Below, one piece after another: positions 63,627 through 64,000 of a stretch of DNA of 64,000 nucleotides. The DNA is from Thalassobius sp965218685 (lineage in GTDB: Bacteria; Pseudomonadota; Alphaproteobacteria; Rhodobacterales; Rhodobacteraceae): positions 2,604,001 through 2,668,000 of the forward strand of contig NZ_OZ244657.1 in the NCBI RefSeq assembly GCF_965218685.1, read 5' to 3'. Made by a program: the position numbers and the translations under genes. Within the stretch, counting starts at the first letter, position 1. Every line of letters begins with the position of its first letter. The notes under the pieces are model-generated. The model was not told where the DNA came from and ran no database searches. It was given only the letters and a program-made list of their open reading frames with translations.

Positions 63627-64000
63627 TTAGCGCGCGTCCAATGCCTCGGTCAGCACATTTCGAACGATCGACAGATCCACATCCTGTGTCACGAACGCCT
63701 GGCCAATCCCGCGCGCCATGATGAACCGGATCTTGCCATCCACGACTTTCTTGTCCTGCCCCATCAGCGCAATCAGATCATCAGCCGAAGGTAATTCACC
63801 ATCAATATCAGATAGATCGACCTTCATCTTCATGTCGCGAAGATGGGCGCGAACGCGGCTGGGATCCTCTTGTGGGCACAGCCCCAAACGCGCTGAAACC
63901 TCGAATGCCAGTGCGCATCCGATGGACACACCCTCGCCATGCAGAAGCCGCTCGGAATAGCCCGTCGCAGCCTCGAGCGCGTGACAGAACGTGTGACCCA
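63627..64000 (-). CDS. aroB: 3-dehydroquinate synthase, C-terminal part
   Basis: The gene runs in from beyond the window end. The visible part reads GHTFCHALEAATGYSERLLHGEG into VSIGCALAFEVSARLGL, the AroB metal-binding and helical region, then MGQDKKVVDGKIRF near the C terminus. It catalyses the second shikimate step, DAHP to 3-dehydroquinate. The common GHTFGHALE block has Cys in place of Gly here. The GTG at 63929 is internal, not a start. Confidence 0.9.
   Translation of the reverse strand, partial: GHTFCHALEAATGYSERLLHGEGVSIGCALAFEVSARLGLCPQEDPSRVRAHLRDMKMKVDLSDIDGELPSADDLIALMGQDKKVVDGKIRFIMARGIGQAFVTQDVDLSIVRNVLTEALDAR

Overview
The window is a contiguous stretch of alphaproteobacterial chromosome, most probably from the Roseobacter group of the Rhodobacteraceae. 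The grounds are gene content and style: a C4-pathway 5-aminolevulinate synthase, an Entner-Doudoroff edd-eda pair, a Bpt-type leucyltransferase, a Tat-exported PhoX phosphatase, two complete TRAP transporters with their own two-component systems, FNR-type boxes on haem and cytochrome genes, and high GC with tight operons and ATGA overlaps. I see no insertion sequence, prophage, CRISPR array or integrase. The assignment is inference from content; no 16S gene is present.

Layout. 1-3.4 kb: the end of a VWA-domain gene, an M48 peptidase, then a PIN nuclease translationally coupled to an RlmI-type rRNA methyltransferase. 3.4-8.6 kb: a secreted TPR-CHAT protein divergent from edd-eda, with a LacI-type operator in the edd promoter. 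8.7-14.2 kb: glnE and a small partner, a YbaK-type deacylase, DUF2852 (two near-palindromic boxes upstream), RDD and bpt. 14.3-21.1 kb: a TakP-like TRAP operon divergent from a Cache-domain kinase and NarL-type regulator. 21.2-26.4 kb: phoX with a Pho box, then ilvBN behind a leader-peptide attenuator, then an FNR-controlled cytochrome c. 26.5-34 kb: DUF2189, amidase, prfB, mrcA and an amidase of the AmiC type. 34-41 kb: aminotransferase, BepA-like peptidase plus DsbA-like protein, ispG, a RodZ-like protein and hemA. 41-45.4 kb: M20 peptidase, haloacetate-dehalogenase-like hydrolase, a glycosyltransferase and a sulfotransferase-like protein. 45.4-50.2 kb: two identical tRNA-Asp, two tRNA-Val, and between them a three-gene cassette for making and recycling a glycosylglycerate, probably glucosylglycerate. 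50.3-57.1 kb: lon, tgt, an enoyl-CoA hydratase-like gene, sufT-, iscA- and tfoX-like genes, tpiA. 57.2-63.6 kb: a second TRAP operon (dctMQP) with a DctB/DctD-type pair. 63.6-64.0 kb: the 3' end of aroB.

How parts work together. The second TRAP locus is the most unusual. Its DctD-like regulator keeps the receiver and Fis-type HTH but has lost the GAFTGA loop and the Walker A lysine of a sigma54 activator. The gap between it and dctP carries two exact TGTGCG-N6-CGCACA dyads 33 bp apart, and I find no correctly spaced sigma54 promoter, so a sigma54-independent rewiring of dicarboxylate-type control is suggested. Both TRAP operons have a strong hairpin directly after the solute-binding-protein gene, which would set a high binding-protein to permease ratio. 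Oxygen (FNR boxes), phosphate (Pho box), branched amino acids (attenuator) and sugar acids (LacI-type operator) all leave readable control sites here.
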